40,000 nt of DNA, taken from the NCBI GenBank assembly GCA_949284415.1, contig CASDVM010000015.1:1-40000 (forward strand), read 5' to 3'. The notes beneath the pieces are model-generated. The model saw nothing but the letters and a program-made list of their open reading frames with translations, ran no database searches and had not been told where the DNA came from. The translations under genes and the position numbers were made by a program. The DNA comes from an uncultured bacterium (GTDB lineage Bacteria; Cyanobacteriota; Vampirovibrionia; Gastranaerophilales; Gastranaerophilaceae). Shown here one piece after another: positions 16,036-25,616 of this stretch; within the stretch, counting starts at the first letter, position 1, and every line of letters starts with the position of its first letter.

Positions 16036-18813
16036 TTATGCAAGGATATTACCTTTTTTGTCTTTTTTATAAATTTCTTTAGTATCAAAATCTTCGGGTT
16101 TTGTCGCATATTTTTTATCATTCACCGCTTCTTCATCATTATTATCGTATGCAATATCATATTTTGCGGCGATATTTTGATAACCTATATCAGATACAGC
16201 TAAAAAGCTGACAACACCTTTAATTTTGTTATTTACATCTTCCGGCAGCCCCATTGATAACAATTGATCGGCTCTGTCTTTATCCTTGATAATTGCATTG
16301 AATAAAGCCGAATCTGTTCTTGCTATGAGTGTATACACTGTCTTTTTCTGGGAATCGGGCATTGAAGCAAGCAGTTTGATTTTTTTGTCAACCGGAAGTT
16401 TTTTGAAGAATGAAGCGAAATAATTTCTTCTTTCAGTAACGGAAAGAGTTGAAAGTTCATTTTCTGATAAAACCTGCCCGCTCGCAATCTTTTCCTGAAT
16501 TGTTTTTGCTTGCGAAGGTAATAAATCAGCAAATTGTTCAAGTATAGCGCCGTCTGCCTGAGTTGCATTATCGGAAGCATAAGCTTCAATAACTTCTGCC
16601 ATTTCAGATTTAACGCAGTCAGGAGAATACTTGACACTTTCTGCAGCCGCTTCTATAGCCTTTTCGTTACCGGATGCTAATACTGTTTCAAGAGCTTTGG
16701 TCTGCACTGTAGGATCGTAATCTTTGATATTACCTGCAACATGTTCCTGAACTTCCGAATATTTAGAAGTCATCATTTCATTATGCATAGCAAGCTGGTT
16801 ATCTTTATGGCAATCCTTTATCTGATCAGCCAGCATATTTGAATATTTTACAGCTTCTTCTTTATCTAAGCGTTCTTCCAATCTTTGGTGTTCTAAAGCC
16901 ATTGCCTGCTGTTGGTTTTCTTTCTCTAATCTTGAAAAAATACCATTTTCAGCAGCTCTTTTAAGAGCGTTATCAGATTTACCCGTTGCGATATCTAATG
17001 AAGTTAATTGGGCTTTACCTTTTAACTTATCAGCATTATCAGAGGCATATAACTGCAATTCTTCCGTGGCATTTTCACTGCTCTGTAATGTTATAACTGC
17101 TTGATTTTGTTTGTCTTCATCAACTATAGTTTCATTCATTTTTTGAGATGCTATTTGAACATCAGCATCCTTAAATTTCGATGAATGATTATTCCAACTA
17201 AGTTTATGATCATCATCTTCCGGATTGCAGGATTTTCCAAGATTATTACTACCTGTTATAGTTAACACTGCAGCATATTCCGTAGACACAGGATCATTTG
17301 AATTAGCTAAAGACTTTATTATATTATTTTCAACTTTCTTCTGGTCTTCAAGAGATGCACTTATAAGATTGTTAACCTGTTTATCCAAATGACAGTTATT
17401 ATCCCATAAATTCTTATACTGTTTAGCATAAAAACCGTAGACATTTACAGAAGCATCTGTATTATAATATTTCAAGAATGTATCAATATACTTTCCTTTT
17501 TCTTTTTGAGACATTCCTTTAGTTTTAGCCTCTAAAAAACTGAGTGCAGCAGCTGTTTCCAGGTCAGAGCCATTCGCAAAATCTTTAATCTGTGATTGAA
17601 AATTTTCTACCTCAGAAGCAACTGATTTTTCATAATCCGTTTTAGGCTGCGGTAAAATTTTTGCTGCAACCTCCTTCAAATATTTTGCCTCAGCACCAGA
17701 ACAATATTGTTTTATAGAATTATAAGCAGCCTTTTCTTCTGTAGACAATTCTTGCCCGTTCTGGAGCTTTGTTTCATAGGAAGCCAATTCATCTTGCAAT
17801 GATAATAGTTTTTGAGCTTTTGTTTTATTACGGGTAACTTCCAGATTTTGGAAATTCTTTATAAAATCTATTTCTTTGGCAGTTCTTGATTCAGCCGGTT
17901 TATCTAAAATCGCATTACGCATAAGCTCTGTTTTGTCCAAATTGTAATATCTCATGTATTTGCCGACATCAGACATATCAAGATTATTTGTAACATCTTC
18001 ACCAATTTTTGCAGAAACAATTTTGCCAACCTGTTCTTTAAGAGTTACAAATTCTTTCATTCGTGCTCGGTCAGATGCGTTTAAGTTATTTTTATTAACA
18101 CTTTCTTGATCTAATAAATATTCATTTTCAAGATCTAATCTTTCATATTCATCTTTCTGCAAAAATTCAATATATGAAACATCATTAAATTCTGCTGTTT
18201 GGATTCCGCGCATAACAGAATCAGCAGCAGCTTCTTTCAAATTTTTATTCTTTTCAGTTGCAGAAACAAAAACATCTTTTACATTCTTTAATCTTTCATC
18301 TTTATCAATAAAAGCTTTTATTTTTTCTATCTCTGCTTGTTTTTCCGCATTTGAAAGCTTATTCCAATCTTCTTCAGAATGAGACTGCGCTATAATATTC
18401 CCATTCTTGCCTTTTATTCCATAAATATAAGTATTTTTTGTAAAAGCCAAATAACAATCTTCAACTTTTGCATCAGGATTTTTTTCGTTATAAATCTGTT
18501 TTTCAGTTTTAGGTTGAGCAGCTTCTTCCTGTTCAGAAGTATTTTGAACAGTTTCTACTTTTTCAGTATTTAAAGAAGTAATTATTTCAGCCTGTTTATC
18601 CAAGCTAAAAGTATCAAAATCAGGCACCCGAGCTTTTAAAGCTTCATATTGTTCAAGAGTAATACCTAATTTTTTTAATAATTCCTGCTTTTGTGTATCA
18701 ACCAAAGGAAGCGGAGAAGCAGAAGCACTACTTTGCTGGCTTGGCACAGATGCAGTGTTCAAGGAACTACTTGTAAGTTTATTTATATTACTGCTGTTAT
18801 CTATTATTGACAT
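16036..18813 (-). CDS. Large hypothetical helical protein
   Basis: A protein of 925 aa that I do not recognise. The first ~50 residues are Ser/Asn/Ala-rich and disordered (SSNINKLTSSSLNTASV). The rest is Lys/Glu/Asn/Ala-rich and looks mostly alpha-helical, with long charged helices and possible HEAT-like stretches near the C-terminal third. No signal peptide, membrane segment or enzymatic motif is visible. ATG 18813 (MSIIDNSS) is preferred over ATG 18843; AGAGAG precedes the former and nothing the latter. A terminator follows. The next gene upstream on the same strand encodes a signal-peptide-bearing unknown protein, so the two may be a lineage-specific pair. No function is proposed. Confidence 0.75.
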   Translation of the reverse strand: MSIIDNSSNINKLTSSSLNTASVPSQQSSASASPLPLVDTQKQELLKKLGITLEQYEALKARVPDFDTFSLDKQAEIITSLNTEKVETVQNTSEQEEAAQPKTEKQIYNEKNPDAKVEDCYLAFTKNTYIYGIKGKNGNIIAQSHSEEDWNKLSNAEKQAEIEKIKAFIDKDERLKNVKDVFVSATEKNKNLKEAAADSVMRGIQTAEFNDVSYIEFLQKDEYERLDLENEYLLDQESVNKNNLNASDRARMKEFVTLKEQVGKIVSAKIGEDVTNNLDMSDVGKYMRYYNLDKTELMRNAILDKPAESRTAKEIDFIKNFQNLEVTRNKTKAQKLLSLQDELASYETKLQNGQELSTEEKAAYNSIKQYCSGAEAKYLKEVAAKILPQPKTDYEKSVASEVENFQSQIKDFANGSDLETAAALSFLEAKTKGMSQKEKGKYIDTFLKYYNTDASVNVYGFYAKQYKNLWDNNCHLDKQVNNLISASLEDQKKVENNIIKSLANSNDPVSTEYAAVLTITGSNNLGKSCNPEDDDHKLSWNNHSSKFKDADVQIASQKMNETIVDEDKQNQAVITLQSSENATEELQLYASDNADKLKGKAQLTSLDIATGKSDNALKRAAENGIFSRLEKENQQQAMALEHQRLEERLDKEEAVKYSNMLADQIKDCHKDNQLAMHNEMMTSKYSEVQEHVAGNIKDYDPTVQTKALETVLASGNEKAIEAAAESVKYSPDCVKSEMAEVIEAYASDNATQADGAILEQFADLLPSQAKTIQEKIASGQVLSENELSTLSVTERRNYFASFFKKLPVDKKIKLLASMPDSQKKTVYTLIARTDSALFNAIIKDKDRADQLLSMGLPEDVNNKIKGVVSFLAVSDIGYQNIAAKYDIAYDNNDEEAVNDKKYATKPEDFDTKEIYKKDKKGNILA

Positions 18814-18907
18814 TATAAACTCTCTGCTTTTCTCACTACACATGTAAAAACATGCAAAATCAGGCTATTTCAACATGATATAAAAAATTTACAATTGTTA
18901 ATAATTA

Positions 18908-20050
18908 TTATTCATCATCTAAATTTGCTAATATACATTTATTAAATGGTACAGCCGAATAATTATTAATTTTATTCCTCATATCAACATATTCAAGAGC
19001 ATTTTTAAATGCCGGCTGTTCAAAAATAGCAATAAGCTTAGCAGTCAAATCATCATCTATTAGGAAATAATGCTTACGATGCCCGTTATTATCTTTACCT
19101 AATAAATAAACAGAACCGTATAAAAGCTTTTGAGGATTACTGTCATTCTTATTAAAATAAGCATTATTTACATAAACCCCTTTGACCTGAAGTTCAGGAT
19201 ACCCCTCTTTTTTAACCGTTACAAGTTCTGCGTCATCCGGATTATTATCCTTTGAATAAAAACCTATTGTATAAGTTCCGTTTTTAGTCGTAATACTTGA
19301 AGAGCCTTCCAAAGACCCGAAATTTTCAAACGGTTGAGCATCTTTCAAAATATCTCCGTTAGGGACATTTTGCAAGCTCATATTAGTCTGACGCAAACCG
19401 ACATCATAAGTATTTATCTTTATATCAGCATTATTATCTACCGATTTCAATGCATTCTCAATATAGTTTTTCATTTCACTGGTAATATCTGAATACATCG
19501 GGGCAGATTTGACAAAAGATTTTTCATTTATCAATTCAATATCGTAAAAAGTCAAAGTATTTGCTTTGGAGCCGTCATCTCCAAAAAGAGTATAATTTGC
19601 CCTGTTTAAAGCAGATATCTTATAGTCCAAGTCCATTATATGTCTGCCATCTTCACTTACACTTTCAGAGTAAACTATCTTATCAAAACCTGAACCGCCT
19701 TTTGTATTTATAAGAGTTATCTTAGGAGTTATTGTTTCAAATTTTGGACCCTTAACAGACGGAAAAGTTTTTGACGCAACAACTGTTTCGTTTCCTTCTG
19801 ATACATTCGGAGATTCAACCATTACAATCTTTGCAGGAGAATCAAATTCAGACATTTCAGATTGAACTGCGGAAGCATTTGCCATCGGACACATTGCGAG
19901 CACCGTTGCCGCCAAAGGTACTGCCAGACGGTGAGGAACTGTTATTCTTGAAGGTTCCGAGTTATCCGGTAAATTTTTTCTTCTTCCGCTGAAATTCACT
20001 TGATTGTAACTGTTTGTCAAATTTACAGATGTTACTGGTCTGATTGTCAT
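18908..20050 (-). CDS. Hypothetical secreted protein with FSG extended signal peptide
   Basis: A 380-residue unknown protein. The N terminus has an unusual layout: polar residues, then NFSGRRKN at 19-26, a basic linker, a hydrophobic stretch (about 43-56) and an ANASA|V signal peptidase I-like site after residue 61. The same FSGxxKN-hydrophobic-AxA plan is seen in the EF-hand protein at 35746. The mature part is mixed alpha/beta with many Asn/Asp and no recognised motif. ATG at 20050 has ACGGAGTTAAGACT before it. It was probably exported, but it could instead be an inner-membrane anchored protein. No function is proposed. Confidence 0.75.
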   Translation of the reverse strand: MTIRPVTSVNLTNSYNQVNFSGRRKNLPDNSEPSRITVPHRLAVPLAATVLAMCPMANASAVQSEMSEFDSPAKIVMVESPNVSEGNETVVASKTFPSVKGPKFETITPKITLINTKGGSGFDKIVYSESVSEDGRHIMDLDYKISALNRANYTLFGDDGSKANTLTFYDIELINEKSFVKSAPMYSDITSEMKNYIENALKSVDNNADIKINTYDVGLRQTNMSLQNVPNGDILKDAQPFENFGSLEGSSSITTKNGTYTIGFYSKDNNPDDAELVTVKKEGYPELQVKGVYVNNAYFNKNDSNPQKLLYGSVYLLGKDNNGHRKHYFLIDDDLTAKLIAIFEQPAFKNALEYVDMRNKINNYSAVPFNKCILANLDDE

Positions 20051-20289
20051 AGTCTTAACTCCGTTTTCTTAATTTTTCACCATATATAATTTTTTAAAGC
20101 AACTAAAAATTTTTTTTGCTATTCTTTTTTTTCATTAAACCCTTACAAGCCTATTATAGCAACTCATTTTCGGATTTGTAAAATAGTATATACGATATTA
20201 ATATTTCTTTACACTTGCGCCGTTTTTTTGTTTGTTGTACTTTACATGTGTACTTAAATTAATGTATTTAAGCTTTCTCAAAAATAAGT

Positions 20290-20303
20290 CTGACAGGTGT
20301 CAG
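20290..20303. promoter_or_regulatory. Possible operator upstream of aldolase
   Basis: CTGACA-GG-TGTCAG is a perfect 6-bp inverted repeat 29 bases before the aldolase ATG, in a 281-base gene-free gap (20051-20331) that otherwise holds only AT-rich sequence. It is a candidate repressor site; no clear sigma-70 promoter was placed with confidence. Confidence 0.35.
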
Positions 20304-20331
20304 TAATTAGTATAAAAGAAGGAGAACTCAA

Positions 20332-21291
20332 ATGAGTGAAAGAAAATTAGTTGGAACAGGAGAAATGTTCAAAAAAGCACTCGCAGGAAAATATGCTATA
20401 GGTGCTTACAACGTTAACAACATGGAAATCTTGCAGGGTATTGCAGAAGCTGCTGAAGAAACTCAATCACCTATCATTTTACAGGTTTCTGCCGGTGCAA
20501 GAAAATATGCTAACCAAACTTATTTAATCAAATTGGTTGAAGCTGCTTTGGCTACAACTACTATTCCTATTGCTTTACACCTCGATCACGGTGCTGATTT
20601 TGATATTTGTAAAGCTTGTATTGACGGCGGTTTTTCTTCAGTTATGATTGACGGTTCAAGATTCCCGTTAGAAGAAAACATCAAATTAACTAAACAGGTT
20701 GTTGATTACGCTCACGAACGCGGAGTTTCTGTTGAAGCTGAACTTGGTAAACTCGCAGGCGTTGAAGATGATGTTAAAGTTCACGCTAAAGATTCAACTT
20801 ACACTGACCCTGAAGAAGCTGCTAGATTTGTCAGAGAAACAGGTTGTGATTCTTTGGCTGTTGCTATCGGTACTTCTCACGGTGCTTACAAATTCAAAGG
20901 CGAAGCTAAACTTGATTTCGAAAGACTTGCTGAAATTAAAAAAGCTGTAAATGAAGTTGTTGGATATGATTATCCGTTAGTATTACACGGTTCTTCATCT
21001 GTTCCTGCTGAATTCGTTGCTAAATGTAATAAATTCGGCGGTCAGTTGCCTGATGCTCAAGGTGTTCCGGAAGACATGCTTAACTACGCTTCTAAACACG
21101 GTGTTGCTAAAATTAACATTGATACAGACTTGAGATTAGCTATGACTTCAACAATCAGAGAATTCTTTGTTGAACATCCTGAAAAATTCGACCCGAGAGA
21201 ATATATGGGACCTGGCAGAACTGCTGTTAAAGAAATGGTTATGCACAAAATGCGCGACGTTCTTGGAACTGCAGGCCATGCTAAAGACTAG
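20332..21291 (+). CDS. fba: Class II fructose-bisphosphate aldolase
   Basis: Zinc-dependent aldolase (319 aa) cleaving fructose 1,6-bisphosphate to glyceraldehyde 3-phosphate and DHAP in glycolysis and gluconeogenesis. D85 and H86 lie in the HLDHG motif; H183 (GTSHGAYKF) and H219 (VLHGSSS) are the other zinc ligands, and E137 lies in VEAELG. The NIDTDLRLAMT segment near 263-273 matches the phosphate-binding end of the barrel. GAAGGAGAACTCAA gives a strong ribosome site. Codon choice is visibly biased to GCT, GTT and GGT compared with neighbours, typical of very high expression. A strong terminator follows. Confidence 0.97.
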   Translation: MSERKLVGTGEMFKKALAGKYAIGAYNVNNMEILQGIAEAAEETQSPIILQVSAGARKYANQTYLIKLVEAALATTTIPIALHLDHGADFDICKACIDGGFSSVMIDGSRFPLEENIKLTKQVVDYAHERGVSVEAELGKLAGVEDDVKVHAKDSTYTDPEEAARFVRETGCDSLAVAIGTSHGAYKFKGEAKLDFERLAEIKKAVNEVVGYDYPLVLHGSSSVPAEFVAKCNKFGGQLPDAQGVPEDMLNYASKHGVAKINIDTDLRLAMTSTIREFFVEHPEKFDPREYMGPGRTAVKEMVMHKMRDVLGTAGHAKD

Positions 21292-21310
21292 GAGCTTAGC
21301 TCTAAACATA

Positions 21311-21338
21311 AAAAAAGACCGCAAATTGCGGTCTTTTT
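21311..21338 (+). terminator. Terminator between aldolase and LysM gene
   Basis: AAAAAGACCGCAA/TTGCGGTCTTTTTT hairpin; A and T runs on both sides serve the two convergent genes. Confidence 0.88.
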
Positions 21339-21355
21339 TATTATTTATGCAACAC

Positions 21356-22987
21356 TTATGCTGCAAGGTTTAATTTATCGCCAGGATGAAGCATCGGATT
21401 AGGATAGTAATTATTTTCATCTAATTTATAATTATTATCTTTCAAGAATTTCATAGTCAAATCATAAATTTCCTTATTAGTCGGCTTGTAATTCGGTTCA
21501 TCCTTATGAGCATCTATTAAATATTTTTCTGCTAATTTCCAGAAGCTGTCGCCTTTCTTAACTACATATTCTTCTTTGTTAACCTGTTCAGATCCTTCTT
21601 CAGCTTCTTCAGTTTCTGTAGCATCGTCAGCCGGAACAACTGGTTCCTCTTTTTCAGTTTTTTCTGTATCTTTCGGTTCTTCAGTTTCACCTACAGATGC
21701 CGGAACTACAGGTGTTACATCCCCTTCTTCCGGTATTGAATCTGAAGGTGCTACAGGTTTTGATTCTTGTTGAGTTTTTTCCTGCTGAGGTTTTTCTGTA
21801 GTTTTTACAGGTACAGGTGAATCTTCAGCAGCCGGTGTTTCAACTTTTTCATCACCTTTACCACCGAACAAAGCATAAGCTCCTGCGCCAATTACAGCCA
21901 AGGCACCTGCAGCAAGTGCAATTTTACCTTTTTTACCCTTTACTGCATTTTTAACAGAATTCATAAAGCCTTTGGATTCTTTAGAAGCTGCTTCGGCCTC
22001 CGGTTTCAATTTAGCCGCATCATCAAGTATATCATCTACCGTTTCTGCTTGTGGCTTCATTCTTGCTGCATCGTCAAATATATCATCGACTGCTTCTGCT
22101 TGTGGCTTCATTCTTGCCGCATCATCAAGTATATCGTCTACTGCTTCTGCTTGTGGTTTCATCTTTGCTGCGTCATCAGCAAGATCATCCACAATTACTT
22201 GCGACTTATTCTTGTTAGACTCAATTATTTCCTGCGCTTTTCTATCAGCTTCAACTCCACCGAATGTTTCCGGTGCATTATATTTTGTTCCGTGCTCTTT
22301 GGTGTATTTTTCCCATGTTTTAGGTTCTGAGGATTTTTGCTCAGCCTTAACAGCCTTTTTATCTAATTCTGCTGCTTGTTTGTCAACAGCTTCATTAAAC
22401 AATTTAGAATCATTGCCTCCTCTAAAAAGGCCTACACGCCTTTTTAATTCATTTATTTCATCGTCTGTTTTGGCTAACTTGCCTAATTTATCTATTTCTT
22501 CAAGAATTTGTTTTTGCTTTCTTTTCCCTAATTTATCTACTGAATTTCCATTTGTTGATTTGAAAAGCTGTGATTTTTCCAAAGCTTTTTCAAACTCCGA
22601 TTTTACAGGAATTTCAGGAGCGATATTTCCCAAAGGAGCCGCATTCCTCAATTGTTCCGGAGTACCAAAATATGTTGTAGAAGTTGCTCCTTTCCCTAAG
22701 TCTTTTTTCATAACTTCTAATTGCTTTTGTGTTTTTTCCAATTCAGTTGTAACATTATTTGGATTTATACCATATTCTGCAGGATTTTTGGCAATATCTT
22801 TACCAACGGCTCTGTTCTGTGGTTCATACTGTAACTTTTGCTGTAAACCTGCTGAATAACGTCCAAGTTGCTCGTTTACCTGAGCTTCTGATAAACCCAA
22901 ATCCTTTGCATTAGCGCGTAAATACTTTTCGTATGCACTGTATCTTGCATAATAATCTCCTGTTCCCTGAAGTTGCCATCTGGACAT
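21356..22987 (-). CDS. Membrane protein with LysM domain and 17-residue repeats
   Basis: A 543-residue protein. The N-terminal part (1-265) is soluble, helical and charged. At about 268-335 lie four near-identical 17-residue units of the type VDDILDDAARMKPQAEA. A hydrophobic helix (about 345-365, GKIALAAGALAVIGAGAYAL) is followed by a Pro/Glu/Thr-rich linker (370-475) and a C-terminal LysM-like domain from YVVKKGDSFWKLAEKY. LysM binds peptidoglycan, so the likely arrangement is cytoplasmic N terminus, one membrane pass and a periplasmic wall-binding tail. AAGGGGAAATTAAAATT before the ATG supports the start. An ATCCT microsatellite lies about 180 bases upstream. The role is not known. Confidence 0.82.
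   Translation of the reverse strand: MSRWQLQGTGDYYARYSAYEKYLRANAKDLGLSEAQVNEQLGRYSAGLQQKLQYEPQNRAVGKDIAKNPAEYGINPNNVTTELEKTQKQLEVMKKDLGKGATSTTYFGTPEQLRNAAPLGNIAPEIPVKSEFEKALEKSQLFKSTNGNSVDKLGKRKQKQILEEIDKLGKLAKTDDEINELKRRVGLFRGGNDSKLFNEAVDKQAAELDKKAVKAEQKSSEPKTWEKYTKEHGTKYNAPETFGGVEADRKAQEIIESNKNKSQVIVDDLADDAAKMKPQAEAVDDILDDAARMKPQAEAVDDIFDDAARMKPQAETVDDILDDAAKLKPEAEAASKESKGFMNSVKNAVKGKKGKIALAAGALAVIGAGAYALFGGKGDEKVETPAAEDSPVPVKTTEKPQQEKTQQESKPVAPSDSIPEEGDVTPVVPASVGETEEPKDTEKTEKEEPVVPADDATETEEAEEGSEQVNKEEYVVKKGDSFWKLAEKYLIDAHKDEPNYKPTNKEIYDLTMKFLKDNNYKLDENNYYPNPMLHPGDKLNLAA
21991..22190 (-). repeat. Four tandem 51-bp coding repeats
   Basis: Four copies of a 51-base unit inside the LysM protein gene, encoding DDILDDAARMKPQAEAV-type units. 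The near-identity at DNA level suggests recent expansion and likely length variation between strains. Confidence 0.8.
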
Positions 22988-23165
22988 AATTTTAATTTCC
23001 CCTTTCTGTTTTCCTCGTTCAATAAATTTTTCTATAGGTTTATTTGAATGGCAAAAATCATCATTTTTGTCGTTCTTTAAATCTTTTTCTCTATAAAAGA
23101 TTAATCCCCTATGTATTTATTAAAAATTTTCAGGATAAAAAATTTACAACAGGCTCCCCATCCAC

Positions 23166-23187
23166 ATCCTATCCTATCCTATCCTAT
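23166..23187 (-). repeat. ATCCT microsatellite in a 345-base gene-free gap
   Basis: Four perfect copies of ATCCT (AGGAT on the coding strand of the downstream gene) lie in the otherwise gene-free stretch 22988-23333, about 180 bases upstream of the LysM gene. Apart from this and the ftsZ terminator I see only AT-rich spacer. The repeat could alter promoter spacing by slipping. Confidence 0.7.
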
Positions 23188-23262
23188 GAGGCATTATAAA
23201 AGGGTTTCAGACACTTTTAAACTTATTTTTACATATCTTAACATTTAAATTTAATTATAATA

Positions 23263-23296
23263 ATATAAAAAAGAGAACCGATTTTATCAGTTCTCT
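23263..23296 (-). terminator. Terminator of ftsZ
   Basis: Minus strand AGAGAACTGATAAAATCGGTTCTCT forms a stem with one mismatch, followed by TTTTTTAT. Confidence 0.75.
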
Positions 23297-23333
23297 TTCC
23301 ATCTTTTTCATATTCCATCTGAGTTAGTGTGAT

Positions 23334-24524
23334 TTATTTTTTCAAAAAGTCGGGTATTTCAATGTTTGTAAAACTTGGAGAAACATCCGGCATTGAAGTT
23401 CTTCTAACTGTTTGCTGAGGTTGAGAAGGTGCTGTTTTTGCAGATGAATTGAATGTACCTGCAAAGAAATCAGAAGCACTCAACTGTTTAACATCTGTTT
23501 TCTTTTCAGGCTGTTGATTTTTCATTTCAAAACCTGTTGCAATAACAGTAATTTGGATTTCACCCTGAATATTTTCATTTACTGCCGTACCGATAATAAC
23601 GGTAGCATCATCATTTACCGCATCGTGAATAATATTTGCAGCATCTGATATTTCATGAAGAGTCATATCAGGACCACCTGTAATATTAACGATTACACCG
23701 GTTGCACCATTAATTGAAGATTCAAGAAGTTGTGAATTAATAGCAATTTCTGCAGCTTTAACAGCTCTGCCTTCACCCTGACCGCGGCCGATACCCATAA
23801 GAGCTGAGCCAGATGCTTGCATAACACATTTAACATCAGCAAAGTCAACGTTAATAAGGCCTGGAACCGTAATAATATCAGAAATACCTTGTACACCTCT
23901 TAATAGAACTTCATCAACTATAATAAATGCCTCAGTTAAAGAAACCTGTCTGTCAACAACTTGAAGCAATTTATCATTTGGAACAACAATTACCGCATCA
24001 ACAGCTTCTCTGAGTTTTTCTAAACCTTGATTTGCCTGATTAAGTCTTTTACGTCCTTCCCAGGTGAACGGTTTTGTAACAACTGCAATAGTCAATATAC
24101 CTAATTCTTTAGCTATTTTTGCAACAACAGGAGCCGCACCTGTTCCGGTACCGCCACCCATACCTGCAGTGATAAATACCATATCAGCACCGTCTAAAGC
24201 TTCTGTAATCTCCTGCTGAACTTCTTCTGCAGCCTTTTCTCCTACTGAAGGATCACCGCCTGCACCAAGACCGTTAGTAGATTTTGCTCCTAACTGAATT
24301 CTATTTTTAGTCTGGCCGTATTCCAAAACTTGTAAATCTGTATTCATTAACCAGAACTCAACACCTGAAAGTCCTGCTTTAATCATTCTATTAACAGCAT
24401 TACCGCCGCCGCCGCCGACACCGATAACTTTAATATTTGTAGGATTTATTGGAGACCTTTGAGTTTGATCATTGCTTGTTGTTTCATCTTTTTTAGCAAA
24501 GATATCTGATACGAAATTTTCCAC
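23334..24524 (-). CDS. ftsZ: Cell division GTPase FtsZ
   Basis: FtsZ, 396 aa, the tubulin-like GTPase that forms the division ring. A 30-residue variable N terminus precedes the GTPase core with [10 protein letters not shown] at 36-45 and the GTP-binding GGGTGTG loop at 123-129. The T7 loop region ([11 protein letters not shown]) is present. A linker of about 60 residues leads to the conserved C-terminal peptide ending IPDFLKK (390-396), which binds FtsA, SepF and other partners. GTG is the start, with AGAGGTAAAAAA before it. It is downstream of nadK, sepF and yggS on the same strand, and sepF supplies a likely membrane tether. Confidence 0.98.
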   Translation of the reverse strand: MENFVSDIFAKKDETTSNDQTQRSPINPTNIKVIGVGGGGGNAVNRMIKAGLSGVEFWLMNTDLQVLEYGQTKNRIQLGAKSTNGLGAGGDPSVGEKAAEEVQQEITEALDGADMVFITAGMGGGTGTGAAPVVAKIAKELGILTIAVVTKPFTWEGRKRLNQANQGLEKLREAVDAVIVVPNDKLLQVVDRQVSLTEAFIIVDEVLLRGVQGISDIITVPGLINVDFADVKCVMQASGSALMGIGRGQGEGRAVKAAEIAINSQLLESSINGATGVIVNITGGPDMTLHEISDAANIIHDAVNDDATVIIGTAVNENIQGEIQITVIATGFEMKNQQPEKKTDVKQLSASDFFAGTFNSSAKTAPSQPQQTVRRTSMPDVSPSFTNIEIPDFLKK

Positions 24525-24690
24525 TTTTTTACCTCTTTTATGTAATTGTATAGTTGTCTATCTACAATAGTATAATAACATACTATTTTAAATAGAAAAA
24601 AAGTACAATAATTTATTTGGTAATTATGAACAAATTTTAATATAATACGGTAAAATCAGCATATATTAAGAAAAACGGCATGCCTTAAAT

Positions 24691-25491
24691 TTATTTTATG
24701 TAAGCTGGCGGCATTGCCCAATGAAGTTTATCTGTCAATACCGAATAAAATTCTGCACCCTCAAGAAGAGCAAGTTTTGCACTATAGCGCGACTTTACAA
24801 TATTAATTTCAGAATCAAATTCATAAAACTCCTGTCCATCAGCCGACAAAACATATTTATTTTTTACATCCGTACAAACAGTAATCTTTTCACAATCCGG
24901 AACAACAATCGGCCTTGCAGTAAGAGTATGCGGGCAAATAGGAACAATAACAAAGGCTTTTAAAGAAGGGGTTAAAACTGGTCCCCCAGCAGACAAACCG
25001 TATGCAGTGGAGCCAGTCGGTGTAGAAATTATAATACCGTCAGCAAGATAATCACAAACATACTTATTGTTAATTTTCAATGAAAATCTTGAAGTTCTGC
25101 CCGTATCACAGCATTTTATTACAAAGTCGTTTAAAGCTGTATAATTTCCGCTCTGAAGCATAATTCTGTCTTCTACGACAAATCTGCCGTTTAATATTTC
25201 GTTCACTGATTTTTCAATATCTTCTTTTGAAGACTGTGAAAGAAAACCGAGCCTGCCCAGATTTATTCCGAAAATAGGCGTTTTATACTTTGCATAAAAC
25301 CTTGCAGTTTTCAAAATCGTACCATCGCCGCCGATTACAAAAACAAAATCAAACCCCTCTTTTAAACCGTCAATATTCAAGATTTCAGGTTGAATTCCTT
25401 TGTTCAACAGGATTTGTGCAAGTTTATCCTTAACTTCAACTGAATGCGATATCTCTTGGTTATAGCAGATTGCAATGCTCTTCATTTCCAT
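24691..25491 (-). CDS. nadK: NAD kinase
   Basis: NAD kinase (266 aa), which phosphorylates NAD to NADP with ATP or polyphosphate. The diagnostic GGDGT lies at 54-58 (FVIGGDGTILKTA), followed by LGRLGFLS and the LADGIIISTPTGSTAYGLSAGGP motif binding the nicotinamide ribose. Length is normal. Two close ATG codons are possible (25491 or 25485); the first is used here, and neither has a strong Shine-Dalgarno. A terminator for sepF lies just upstream (25532-25556), so nadK may have its own promoter despite the shared strand. Confidence 0.95.
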   Translation of the reverse strand: MEMKSIAICYNQEISHSVEVKDKLAQILLNKGIQPEILNIDGLKEGFDFVFVIGGDGTILKTARFYAKYKTPIFGINLGRLGFLSQSSKEDIEKSVNEILNGRFVVEDRIMLQSGNYTALNDFVIKCCDTGRTSRFSLKINNKYVCDYLADGIIISTPTGSTAYGLSAGGPVLTPSLKAFVIVPICPHTLTARPIVVPDCEKITVCTDVKNKYVLSADGQEFYEFDSEINIVKSRYSAKLALLEGAEFYSVLTDKLHWAMPPAYIK

Positions 25492-25531
25492 AATGTAGAA
25501 AATATACCACGATTTTAAGATTTAAGCAAAT

Positions 25532-25556
25532 AAAAAAAAGAGGCAATAAATGCCTC
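25532..25556 (-). terminator. Terminator of sepF
   Basis: Minus strand GAGGCATTTATTGCCTC followed by eight T. It separates yggS-sepF from nadK-ftsZ. Confidence 0.8.
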
Positions 25557-25616
25557 CTATTCAACTATCTCTCTCTTTCTCATAATATAACAGACACCAC
25601 TGCAGAGTACAGTTTA

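Noticed and set aside
21972-22859. A 295-codon plus-strand open frame opposite the LysM protein gene
   Set aside because: It is a Ser/Ala low-complexity mirror of the Asp/Ala/Lys-rich repeats on the coding strand and has no ribosome site.
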